Positions 35,024 through 43,337 of a stretch of 64,000 nt of DNA are shown here, one piece after another. The stretch's first letter is position 1. Each line of letters opens with the position of its first letter. The stretch comes from Methanosarcinaceae archaeon (lineage in GTDB: Archaea; Halobacteriota; Methanosarcinia; Methanosarcinales; Methanosarcinaceae). The position numbers were made by a program, and so were the translations under genes. The notes under the pieces are model-generated. The model had not been told where the DNA came from and searched no databases. It worked only from the letters and a program-made list of their open reading frames with translations. The DNA is taken from the NCBI GenBank assembly GCA_023544565.1, contig JAMJFS010000001.1:67071-131070 (forward strand), in the 5' to 3' direction.

Positions 35024-35145
35024 CCGCCGTAGGCGGCGTATCCCTCTGTCATTAATAAAATTCTTAAATTATATATTATAATTAATTTGACTGGTATAAA
35101 TGGTTTTCGAGGGTCATTGGTGTGGGAATGTGCCGCCTGCAGCGG
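35024..35145. repeat. BIME-like hairpin pair
   Basis: Left arm 35024-35044 (CCGCCGTAGGCGG then CGTATCCC), right arm 35124-35145 (GGGAATGTG then CCGCCTGCAGCGG), about 80 bases apart. The flank TTTTAGTTTCAAATAAAACA follows as at 11235. It fills the 318-base gap between the kinase and the thioredoxin-like gene; no gene is seen here. Confidence 0.75.
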
Positions 35146-35236
35146 TTGTTTTGTTTTTAGTTTCAAATAAAACAATTACATTTATGTAGACATCTTACCA
35201 CAGTTATACAAATGCACAAAACGTTAACCGTTTTTA

Positions 35237-35638
35237 TCACAACTCGCTCATTATAGCAGCCAGTTCATCACTGTTCAAATAACCATTGCTAACGAATTCC
35301 TCGTTACTGTCAAATATTATCATATTCGGTGCATTAGTAACCCCATACTTGGCTGCAAATTCCTCATTCAACGCTCTGTCCATTACCACAACAGCCGCCC
35401 TGTTGCCAACTGTATTGGATATTGATTCGACTATGGGCTGCTGGTCTTTGCAGTTTGAACAAAATGCCTCATTAAAATAAACAACAACGGGCTTGCCGGT
35501 ATTAAATGCAGAACCAATGTCAGGATAAACGTTAGTCTCTGATACTATAGGCATTTGCTGCGGCTTTTCAGTACAGCCCGACAGTGTCATTGCTGTGACC
35601 AGTACGATCACAGTCAAGACCAACGTTTTCACATTCAT
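35237..35638 (-). CDS. Thioredoxin-like lipoprotein
   Basis: 133 residues. Signal peptide with lipobox LSGC (Cys about residue 22), so it is tethered to the outer face of the membrane. Thioredoxin fold with CSNC active site in FNEAFCSNCKDQ and a cis-Pro region TNAPNMIIF. It should reduce, oxidise or carry thiols outside the cell. Five bases after the dodecin gene and probably the last gene of the operon from 37626. Two more such lipoproteins are at 63178 and 63664. Confidence 0.87.
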   Translation of the reverse strand: MNVKTLVLTVIVLVTAMTLSGCTEKPQQMPIVSETNVYPDIGSAFNTGKPVVVYFNEAFCSNCKDQQPIVESISNTVGNRAAVVVMDRALNEEFAAKYGVTNAPNMIIFDSNEEFVSNGYLNSDELAAIMSEL

Positions 35639-35643
35639 AACAC

Positions 35644-35853
35644 TTACTCAAGAAGGATCTCAACCCTGCACTTAAAGAGTATCACCTTGTTGTCCTCAAC
35701 TTCCACATCGAAATTCTTTACATTCACCTTTGTGATGTTACTTTTGGATTTGAAGATCGGAAGTTCCGATGCATCATTCACTGCACTTTTCAATGCCTCT
35801 TCCCAGCTGTCCGGTGACGAACCTATTGTCTCAATTATTTTTACTATTCCCAT
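35644..35853 (-). CDS. Dodecin family protein
   Basis: 69 residues from ATG 35853, preceded by GGAGG; the longer frame to 35868 has no better site. The beta-alpha-beta-beta pattern (VKIIETIGSSPDSWEEALKSAV...) fits dodecin, a dodecameric flavin-binding protein thought to buffer FMN/riboflavin. The last strand, VILFKCRVEILLE, is typical. A flavin store beside a ferredoxin/GXGXG operon hints at flavin-dependent redox chemistry. Confidence 0.8.
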   Translation of the reverse strand: MGIVKIIETIGSSPDSWEEALKSAVNDASELPIFKSKSNITKVNVKNFDVEVEDNKVILFKCRVEILLE

Positions 35854-35901
35854 ATTATCTACCTCCATTTTCCATAATATTCTAAAGTCATTATCAAATG
35901 A

Positions 35902-36882
35902 TCATTCTATTTTCCGTTTTACCACAGAACCATCCCGCATGTGGACAGTGACGTATTTCTCTTTTTCTTCTTCGACCTCATACTTGTTATAGAGCATCGA
36001 TTCCACGCGCCCGATGTCAAGTAAACTGCGAAGCCATGTACTGTCATTTCCCTTCATCTTCGACTTTCCCGCAGGAGGACTTGTTTTGACCTTCTTTTTA
36101 GAGTATATCACACCGCCTTTCATCCCGGCACCAACATATCCTTTTGCATCCCTCAACACCAATGAGCCGCCTTTCATATATGCACCTGCAAACTCACCAA
36201 CTGTGCCAAGCATAACAACAGTCCCGCCATCAAGGTGTGCGCCTGTGTTCATCCCACTATTTCCTTTGATGATTATCGTGCCGTGTCTCATCAGCAAACC
36301 CGTGCCGTTGTAAGTATCACCTTCGACAACGATATTTGCCATACAATTGCAACGTGCTCCAAGTGTTCCGCGAAGTATCCCATCATCAAGTGTCAATTGC
36401 CGCTCATTTTCATCAAATGTATTTGATACAAGTATATCGGTGTCAAGACAGTTGCAAAAAATATCAGTGATCGAACGGAACTTCTTGTAACCCTGCACAT
36501 CAGATCTAACTTCAATAATGTTGCCCCAGGGCTCTGCCACGTCTCCACTTACATAAAGTGTCCCTGAAACCATCCCCATGCCGGCTTCTTCACCGACGTT
36601 CCCGTCAACGAACACACGCCCTGCAGGTATAAAATTACCGCTCCCTCCAAGATGTTTTATGTCAACACCAAGACTGTAAGCGAACCGCGCGCCTACGTTG
36701 CCTTTGATGTGGATATCCGAGCCGCTCTTTGAGGCATCAACAAGATCTGAATACGTAAACTGTGTGCCCGACTGATGTGGAATTACTGAAGCGGGGTCAA
36801 GTCGCTGGTTCTGCCAGTAAAAATCAAATGTGTAATCACATACATTATCGACCGGCGAGGTTAGTTCGATCTTGATACCCAT
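35902..36882 (-). CDS. GXGXG beta-helix protein (GltB-C/FwdC-like)
   Basis: 326 residues from ATG 36882 (GGGTGAT upstream). The centre has repeated G-x-G motifs of the GXGXG right-handed helix (IHIKGNVGARFAYSLGV; GNVGEEAGMGMVSGTLYVSGDV; VVEGDTYNGTGLLMRHGTIIIKGNSG; VGEFAGAYMKGGSLVLRDAKG), as in the C-terminal domain of glutamate synthase and in formylmethanofuran dehydrogenase subunit C. It has neither the GltB catalytic domains nor an Fwd operon around it. A Cys pair (CNCLDTD; RCNCM) lies between the halves. A C-terminal ~75-residue tail is unusual. Probably a structural subunit of a redox complex with the ferredoxin beside it. Confidence 0.85.
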   Translation of the reverse strand: MGIKIELTSPVDNVCDYTFDFYWQNQRLDPASVIPHQSGTQFTYSDLVDASKSGSDIHIKGNVGARFAYSLGVDIKHLGGSGNFIPAGRVFVDGNVGEEAGMGMVSGTLYVSGDVAEPWGNIIEVRSDVQGYKKFRSITDIFCNCLDTDILVSNTFDENERQLTLDDGILRGTLGARCNCMANIVVEGDTYNGTGLLMRHGTIIIKGNSGMNTGAHLDGGTVVMLGTVGEFAGAYMKGGSLVLRDAKGYVGAGMKGGVIYSKKKVKTSPPAGKSKMKGNDSTWLRSLLDIGRVESMLYNKYEVEEEKEKYVTVHMRDGSVVKRKIE

Positions 36883-36890
36883 TGAACATA

Positions 36891-37259
36891 TCACCCGTGA
36901 ATGAGGGCAGGAAGGCAGCGTGTGCAAACCCAAATGCTTTCCATTTCATGCCTCATTGGAAGGAGATACCTTGTATCTTCACCTTCGCCACAACTGAAGC
37001 ACTTGATGGAGATATCCGTGGTCTTTTTGTGCGCCTCCGCTTTCTCGGCATTGAACTCGACAGTCTGGCGTTCTTCAATTGTTATTGCGTCTTCGGGGCA
37101 TATGCCCATACAAAACCCCATGCCGTCACAAAGTTCTTCTGACATAACCTTTGCCTTGCCATCGATTATCTGGATAGCGCCCTCGGCGCAAGGGGATACG
37201 CACTTGCCACATCCTGTGCATTTGTCCTCATCTATGTGTACTATCATACGCTTAACCAT
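36891..37259 (-). CDS. 2x[4Fe-4S] ferredoxin with C-terminal Cys-rich extension
   Basis: 122 residues from ATG 37259. Cluster motifs CTGCGKCVSPCAEGAI (about 13-28) and CDGMGFCMGICPEDAI (about 44-59; first gap longer than standard). The C-terminal ~55 residues carry CFSCGEGED and VCTRCLPALIHG, like a small zinc ribbon or third metal site. It lies between the CGGC and GXGXG genes with gaps of 19 and 8 bases, so it should carry electrons for that complex. Confidence 0.9.
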   Translation of the reverse strand: MVKRMIVHIDEDKCTGCGKCVSPCAEGAIQIIDGKAKVMSEELCDGMGFCMGICPEDAITIEERQTVEFNAEKAEAHKKTTDISIKCFSCGEGEDTRYLLPMRHEMESIWVCTRCLPALIHG

Positions 37260-37278
37260 TTTACCATCTCCTTTGACA

Positions 37279-37626
37279 TTAATGATGTGTACCTTCAACA
37301 ACTTTTATTCCTGCATCCGTGATCGTCTTTCTGATCGAATCAATGTGCGGGCACTTTGGATAATCTTCCATCTTCATACATGAACTCAGGTGTACCACAT
37401 CTGCACCCATTTTCTTGATAGATTTTACAAGGCGATATACACGCCGTCCCGAACATCCGCCGCATGTGAAAAAGGCTATCATCTCTGCGTTCTCATCGTA
37501 ATCCTTGAAATACATTTTTCGTTTATTGAACGCCATGAAGCATCCAACGCCTGGACAGGCTTCAGATACTATATCGCACCTGACCACTGCGATCTTTGTG
37601 GGTTTTTCTTCTGTTATGACCTTCAC
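37279..37626 (-). CDS. CGGC-domain protein (putative metal-binding)
   Basis: 115 residues with FFTCGGCSGRRVYRLV at about 53-68, the signature of the CGGC domain, plus RCDIVSEACPGVGC near the N-terminus and HLSSCMKMEDYPKCPH near 80-95. The Cys pattern suggests binding of a metal or cluster. The family is not characterised. First gene of the minus-strand cluster down to 35237. Confidence 0.88.
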   Translation of the reverse strand: MKVITEEKPTKIAVVRCDIVSEACPGVGCFMAFNKRKMYFKDYDENAEMIAFFTCGGCSGRRVYRLVKSIKKMGADVVHLSSCMKMEDYPKCPHIDSIRKTITDAGIKVVEGTHH

Positions 37627-37833
37627 CTCGTTCTAAACATTCATTTAAATCATAATAATCTTGACGGAGATAGTTGGGGGTGCAATCTGCACGGAGGTAT
37701 CTATTCTCACTAATACTTAAATTGTCTAAAATATGATATAAAGATTTTCGAATTTTATCAACATAACAATGATAATTGATTCAAATGAGTGGGTGATGTT
37801 AAAAACAAGACACTAAGATTTCAAAAACATCAC

Positions 37834-38913
37834 TCACTCCCTTTCAACAACCTTAAGCAATCCTCCATACAAAACCACAGCCAAAAGTGAGTATCCACCA
37901 AGCCATACTATAGTTTCCAGACCTCCGATACTCTGAATCGAGAGGCGGGTAACAAGGTTCATCGGAGAATTTGTAAAAAGATATGAGATCATGAACAGAA
38001 AGATCAGTATCAGTGAATAGAATAACTGTGCCATTCCGCGTTCTTTGAACATTACAGATATAATGCCACTGACAAGGACAAGTATCATTGCAACTACCAG
38101 AACAAGCAACAATATCGTAACAACATTGTGGATCACAATCCCGTTCATCATCAACAGAATCACCCACGCAAACGCCTGGACAGGTGCGATAATTGTGGCG
38201 AGTAACACTTTTCCGCTGATTACATCGAACAACGATATTGGCGATACCAGCAAAAGGTCAATTGTTTTGCGCTCGAATTCCTCTGTAATAAAATCAACCA
38301 CAAGACCGCCTGATATGAAGGCAGGAGTAAATACCAGAAGTGGAAGTAGTGCAACATACAGGAACTCAAAATAGGTTGAAGAAGTTTTTGTTTTTCGCTC
38401 AACAATATTGAGATCCAGGGGTGTATATCCCGAAACCCGTTTTGTCCTGATGTCACGCACACTCTGCTCAAACTTCTCAAGCGGTTCTTTGAGTTGTAAT
38501 GAAACAAGGGTTGCCTTCAAGTCCGATCTGGGTAGATATATATCAATGTCCAAAATCTCGTACCCGTCAGGCGGTCCTTCAGGGATTATCAAAATAGCAT
38601 CAACCTTGCGGTCATAGAATGCAGTATATGCATCAGAGAACTCGCTGTACAAGATCGGGGAAAGGTCACTATTCTGCAGCAACAGGTACAATTCACTCTC
38701 ATTGTTGCCCACAACTGCGATCTTCGTACTTCCCATATCAAGTTCACCAAGGGCTGTCGGGTCGTAGAATGATGTCAATCCGATCACAAGGAATGTGGAG
38801 AACGATGCAATGAATAACTGGATCAATACCGAAAGAATGAATGTCTTCTCATGCATGACTTCCCGATATTCCTTTTTTGCAATTAGCGCAACAATGCGGG
38901 GCGACAGCGTCAT
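37834..38913 (-). CDS. ABC-2 type permease (NatB-like)
   Basis: 359 residues from ATG 38913; a TTG at 38934 is in frame. One N-terminal helix (about 20-45), a large external domain (about 50-180: IAVVGNNESELY..., VDAILIIPEGPP) and five C-terminal helices (SGGLVVDFITEEFERKTIDLLLVSPISLFDVISGKVL marks ABC-2). NatB/CcmB-related exporter half. It starts just after the next permease gene on the same strand, so the two may form one transporter. The ATPase is probably the NatA-like gene at 43338. Confidence 0.87.
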   Translation of the reverse strand: MTLSPRIVALIAKKEYREVMHEKTFILSVLIQLFIASFSTFLVIGLTSFYDPTALGELDMGSTKIAVVGNNESELYLLLQNSDLSPILYSEFSDAYTAFYDRKVDAILIIPEGPPDGYEILDIDIYLPRSDLKATLVSLQLKEPLEKFEQSVRDIRTKRVSGYTPLDLNIVERKTKTSSTYFEFLYVALLPLLVFTPAFISGGLVVDFITEEFERKTIDLLLVSPISLFDVISGKVLLATIIAPVQAFAWVILLMMNGIVIHNVVTILLLVLVVAMILVLVSGIISVMFKERGMAQLFYSLILIFLFMISYLFTNSPMNLVTRLSIQSIGGLETIVWLGGYSLLAVVLYGGLLKVVERE

Positions 38914-38926
38914 GTTGGATCTATGG

Positions 38927-40762
38927 TCAGCCAAAAAGGATCCCCCTCAGGATAAATAGATTGTATAACCCGTGCAGGACACTTGCAAATAGAACAAAAG
39001 GCAGATACCATCTGGGATTGATCGCGTACATTCCAAGTGATACAACCATCACACCTATGATGTGTATCATAAGTGGGATGAGTAGCAGTGTACCCATGGT
39101 CATGACAGAACCGAAAACCGATGTGGCGATCGGAGCCAGTGTTATGATAACCAGTAACTTCTCGCCTGCAAAAAAACCTGCACCTGCAAGTATGGCAAGA
39201 GTGGCAGCATTTTTCAGAGTGAGTACGACCATTTTTCTTTTGAAAAGGGTGTATATTCCGATCGATTTTACAAGTTCTTCGATCAGTGCAGCAAGAACTA
39301 TCATCACAATGACCGAGTAGGGTAAAGGCAAGTTAAAGAGCATAACTATCAGCATCAACTGAGCCATGTACACGAAAGGAATGAAGATAATACTCAGCAG
39401 GAACACCGAGCCATAAGGGTTTGACAGGAATATCTCGACACAGTCCAGAAGTTTTTGAGTTATCGGTTTTTGGGTAAACAGGTCTTCTTCCCTGAAGATA
39501 TAGGTGCCAAAAACAAAGACTGAAAGTCCTACAAAGTAAAAAGGTAGTGTTGAGAATATATATTCACCCATGTTGATTGTGTCGCCTTCAATGAGCAGTA
39601 CGATAAGTGTCATCGGGGAGATGGTGCTTATGGCATGTACGTTTGCGAACATGGCAGGGAAGAACAAATATCCTGATACCACAACTGACAAAAAGACCAT
39701 CGCAAAAGTGAGTTCCTTGAAACTCCGTGACAGGATTGCGGAGATAAATGAAAATGCGAAGAACAGTAACACGATCGGGAACATGGTCGCAAGTATCAAC
39801 AAACTGCTTTTGATCGTTACGATGTCAGTTGGCAGTCCCTTGATATAGGCGATGACAATGGCTATGATCGCCATCGTGACCAGGAGATAGGGTACAGTTT
39901 TGCCGATCACGATATCCGCACCGCGAAGTGGTGCGACAAGTACGAGTTCACACTTTTTGTTGGTACGTTCATCCATGATACTGGATGAGTAGAATTGGGA
40001 TACGAAATATATCGGGAAAATGAACAAGAATGAGTACAGTATCGCTGTGAACGGGATCGGAGGTGCAAAATGGGAAGGTGTTGCAATCGTCTGTTTTTCG
40101 AACAGGTTACGTGTCTGTATGGTCTGTAATTCTTGCGCTGTCTGTGGTCTTTTCTGTGTGGCTCCGGCTCCAATTTCTCCTGCTATTCTACCTCCGGGTG
40201 CAGCGGCTTCTATCTCTTCAGGGCTTAACTGGGTGGTTGCGCCATCTTCTTCAGATGCCCTCCGGCGCTCACCGCTAAGTACCTGAAAAGCCTCAGGGCG
40301 TTCGAGGTAATGTATTGTCACCCATACGGGATGGGTGTTGTTGATGTCGTTGTAGGAAGTGAGAACTCCTTCACGATAGTTTTTTAACGTACTTTTCAAT
40401 GCTTCAGAAGCGGACGCTGATTTTTGCGTATCCGCCATGAATACATTCGGGTCGATTATCACAAGGTCGGCATCGGTTGCATACATGTTACTTGCCGTAT
40501 TCACGTCAACGGTCATGACATTGAACCTCTGGTCAATACCAAGTACCGGTTCAAGAGCAGGATTGGTCAGTGTCACACGATACATGTCGTTATTCATGTT
40601 CATGCCGGTCTGTGCCGCCATATATGATGCGCCAATCAACAATAGCAAAGATAAGGCTAACAGTATCAAGGAACGTGCATCGAATTTCAATTTTGAACGG
40701 AAAAATTCCCACTTTGCGATCGTAACCCAGCCAGCCATCATACTTATTATGATGTCAATCAT
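38927..40762 (-). CDS. ABC-2 permease fused to PrsW-like intramembrane protease domain
   Basis: 611 residues. Residues 1-430 repeat the plan of the neighbour: one helix, a large external domain with a Pro/Glu/Ala-rich insert, then five helices around MDERTNKKCELVLVAPLRGADIVIGK. From about 440 a second membrane domain begins with the conserved residues of PrsW-type proteases: EE at 495-496 (ALIEELVKSIG), Glu 534 in GFFAGE, His 567 and His 597 (SVLHGLYN). PrsW enzymes cut membrane-bound regulators. The fusion ties export and proteolysis in one chain. The stop lies just before the next gene, so both are one operon. Confidence 0.83.
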   Translation of the reverse strand: MIDIIISMMAGWVTIAKWEFFRSKLKFDARSLILLALSLLLLIGASYMAAQTGMNMNNDMYRVTLTNPALEPVLGIDQRFNVMTVDVNTASNMYATDADLVIIDPNVFMADTQKSASASEALKSTLKNYREGVLTSYNDINNTHPVWVTIHYLERPEAFQVLSGERRRASEEDGATTQLSPEEIEAAAPGGRIAGEIGAGATQKRPQTAQELQTIQTRNLFEKQTIATPSHFAPPIPFTAILYSFLFIFPIYFVSQFYSSSIMDERTNKKCELVLVAPLRGADIVIGKTVPYLLVTMAIIAIVIAYIKGLPTDIVTIKSSLLILATMFPIVLLFFAFSFISAILSRSFKELTFAMVFLSVVVSGYLFFPAMFANVHAISTISPMTLIVLLIEGDTINMGEYIFSTLPFYFVGLSVFVFGTYIFREEDLFTQKPITQKLLDCVEIFLSNPYGSVFLLSIIFIPFVYMAQLMLIVMLFNLPLPYSVIVMIVLAALIEELVKSIGIYTLFKRKMVVLTLKNAATLAILAGAGFFAGEKLLVIITLAPIATSVFGSVMTMGTLLLIPLMIHIIGVMVVSLGMYAINPRWYLPFVLFASVLHGLYNLFILRGILFG

Positions 40763-40817
40763 ATTAAGGATTAATTGAAAATTTTAGATTTTAAACTTAA
40801 AATTAGGAGGTTAATAA

Positions 40818-41633
40818 GTGGTTGATCTGAGTATATTATCGCAGACCATTCCGTATACGAGTGTGGCTGTGTCTCAAGTTTTGTTTGCACTCATTGTACT
40901 GGTTGCAGGATTTATATTAGTGAAAATTGTTGTTTCCATGTTCAATAATGGACTGAAAAAAACAAAACTTCCGGAACTTATTATTGAATTTTTATCAAGG
41001 TTCCTGACCGCTCTATTGTATGTTATAGTAATTCTTGCATTCATAGGAGCGCTTGGATTTGCTGTTGGTTCGATGATGATCAGCCTCTCAGCAGTTCTGG
41101 GATTGATCTTAGGTTTCGGGATGCAGGATTCTCTTTCAAATATATCTGCAGGGGTTTGGATTGCCAGCCTTCGACCGATTGACAAAGATGAATACGTGGA
41201 AGTCAATGGTTCAAGTGGTACTGTTAGTGCTGTCGGTATTCTGGCAACCGAACTGCTGACTCCTGATAATAAGTTCGTCACCATTCCGAATAAACTGGTA
41301 TGGGGAAGTCCTATTGTCAATTATACTAGAATGCCCACAAGAAGGGTTGATGTCAATGTTGGTGTAGGTTATAATTCTGATCTGAACAAGGCAATCCAGG
41401 TGGCAATGGACCTTATGAAGGGCCATACAATGGTATTAAGCGATCCCGAACCCCTTGTTGTGACCACAGAACTTGCAGATTCGTCAGTGAACTTCCAGCT
41501 CAGGTCATGGGTAAATACTGAAGATCTCTGGGTCACTAAACGCGAGCTTACGAAAGGAATTTTCGAGGCTTTCAAGAGGGAAGGCGTGGAAATCCCATAT
41601 CCGCAGGTGGATGTTCATATGAAGAAAGAGTGA
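40818..41633 (+). CDS. mscS: Small-conductance mechanosensitive channel (MscS family)
   Basis: 271 residues. Three N-terminal helices, the third (pore) containing LSAVLGLILGFGMQDSLSNISAG, then the beta domain (DEYVEVNGSSGTVSAVGI, VTIPNKLVWGSPIVNYT) and a C-terminal alpha/beta domain. It opens under membrane tension to release solutes in hypo-osmotic shock. A GTG start is fixed by AGGAGG 8-13 bases upstream. The gene diverges from the permease pair and stands alone. Confidence 0.94.
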   Translation: MVDLSILSQTIPYTSVAVSQVLFALIVLVAGFILVKIVVSMFNNGLKKTKLPELIIEFLSRFLTALLYVIVILAFIGALGFAVGSMMISLSAVLGLILGFGMQDSLSNISAGVWIASLRPIDKDEYVEVNGSSGTVSAVGILATELLTPDNKFVTIPNKLVWGSPIVNYTRMPTRRVDVNVGVGYNSDLNKAIQVAMDLMKGHTMVLSDPEPLVVTTELADSSVNFQLRSWVNTEDLWVTKRELTKGIFEAFKREGVEIPYPQVDVHMKKE

Positions 41634-41851
41634 GACTGAATTTGTGTTTTGGGCGATCGTTGGGGGGTCGTCCAATTGTTTTATAGTGTCATGTTTTATA
41701 AACACATAGTTTGAGTCAATGCGAACAAAGTGAGCATTTTCTTGTTTTTATTTTGTATTTGTTCGTATATGCCCCTTAATTGCAAGAACAAAAAAACAGT
41801 TGCTGTTCATAGAATAATCACAGCAAAAAAAAATAAAAAATTGGGAGACAA

Positions 41852-42802
41852 TTATTCGTCTTCCCGTTTACGCATCAGATACGCGAGACACATTATGCCT
41901 CCTACTGCTGTTAATACACTAAAGCCCGGCAATTCTTCCTTCTTTTCATTTTCACTTTCTTGTGCTCCAACTTCTTCGAATGATGCTTCCTCGCCTACCT
42001 TAATAGATCCATATTCTCCTGCCCCACTTACAGGCTGTTGTACACCATCTATTACACTCTTTGTGCTTATTGCAAATGTAGAGAATCCAGGTGTGAGTGC
42101 TGTGTAGTACATACCATTTGCATTCATATTGATCTTATCAGGCATCCAATCATTCTCATTAGTTTGTGTTGTTGGTAGTTGATTCCATTTGTCGTTGCTC
42201 CACCTGTAGAGCGCTACCTCAGATGGATTGATACCATTGTCACTGAACCACTCATCAGGCACCACGAATTGCAATTTGACATCTTTCAGCTCTTTTGATG
42301 TGCGAAGATCGCATATGATATTCATGTAGATAAAAACTTTACCAGGTGGATCCACTGACACTGAGGCAGACCTTTGCTTTAATGCCTGTACCCTGAATTC
42401 AACATGGCGTGCAGGCTGGATCAGAGGTATGAATGAAACACCCGTAATAGGCGTGCTTGTATTCTCAAAGGTGACATTTAGTGCAATACCCTGTTTCACA
42501 TTCTGGATGTACTTATACTGGCTGGCCACGACATTAAATGCATCGGCACTTCTACGACCACTGCTGCCGCTCGACGAGAGTTTAGGTGCTGCAGGACCCG
42601 TGTATGAACGACTGGTAGTATTACTATTGCTGGCGTTATTAATCGCTGCCTGTATAGGCGTTATGCTTGAATTTAATACGCCTCCGTCGTCCCACCAGTG
42701 GGTTTGGTTGACATAAATGTCTGCTGCAAAAGCAGGTATAGCAAGCATACTTAGAATTAATATAGACAAAATAAATATTCTGGGAAAATGTATCTAATTC
42801 AT
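41852..42802 (-). CDS. PGF-pre-PGF surface protein, amber codon 3, lacking beta-helix repeats
   Basis: The best start is ATG 42802, with GGAG 8 bases upstream, but its third codon is TAG (42794-42796): Met, Asn, stop, Ile, His, Phe and on into an open signal peptide ending IPAFAAD. A start at TTG 42769 avoids the TAG but has no ribosome site and a shorter signal. The mature N-terminus (IYVNQTHWWDDGGVLNSS, then PIQAAINNASN) is the usual lead-in to NosD-type beta-helix repeats, yet the repeats are missing and a PGF-pre-PGF domain follows (about 80-240). The end ELPGFSVLTAVGGI plus MRKRED is a PGF-type C-terminal sorting signal. Exported, surface-bound; function unknown. Confidence 0.75.
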
Positions 42803-43337
42803 ATTTTTATCTCCAATAAATTTACTTATTATTGTAACCAGTTATCAATTTTCAATCGTTACAATACTATTGTATATAATATTATCCTAATATTAATATC
42901 ATTATAATGATGAAATATATTATTATTATTATTATTATTATTATGGTGTATATATAATGCAAACCTTCGAATTTCCAGGCTCTGCAAAACAATAATCTTG
43001 ATAAATGACAGCATGAGTGTGATAACAAAATATGCATGCAAGATCATTGTAATGAAAGATCAGGAGAATGTTGCTAAATGCTGATACTGTGAAAATGTGC
43101 TTTCCCAACCTGATATTCTTGAGGATACATTCATAAATACCTTCAAGGATGAAGCCACACCACGCCGCTCTAAAAGCACTGGCAATATAATCGCTCTTTC
43201 TTATTCAGAGTCATATTGTTTATTATTTCAGATAAAGAGATCCCATCTATACAAATACCACGTTTTTCATTTAAATTTTTTCTTGCTATTCATCAATGTT
43301 ATAAATCATAATAACTATTGTTAAATGATTAATTATT
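42803..43337. other. 535-base intergenic region with ATT microsatellite
   Basis: About nine ATT units run at 42918-42945. A 75-residue frame at 43097-43324 shows no domain, no ribosome site and no codon pattern I trust. AT-rich DNA before 43338 holds the natA promoter. No tRNA or other RNA gene recognised. Confidence 0.5.

Noticed and set aside
35902-36882. Formylmethanofuran dehydrogenase subunit C
   Set aside because: The helix fold fits, but no fwdABD genes are near, and the Cys pair, tail and neighbours (CGGC, dodecin) differ from an fwd operon.
2111-42796. General recoding of TAG as pyrrolysine
   Set aside because: TAG ends about 14 of some 60 genes here, including prs, map-neighbour M24, truA and nnr. 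Pyrrolysine users avoid TAG stops. No pyl gene is in the window. Kept only as an open possibility for the two internal TAGs.
43097-43324. 75-residue open frame before the NatA-like gene
   Set aside because: Composition and lack of a start signal suggest chance; it runs into the natA promoter.
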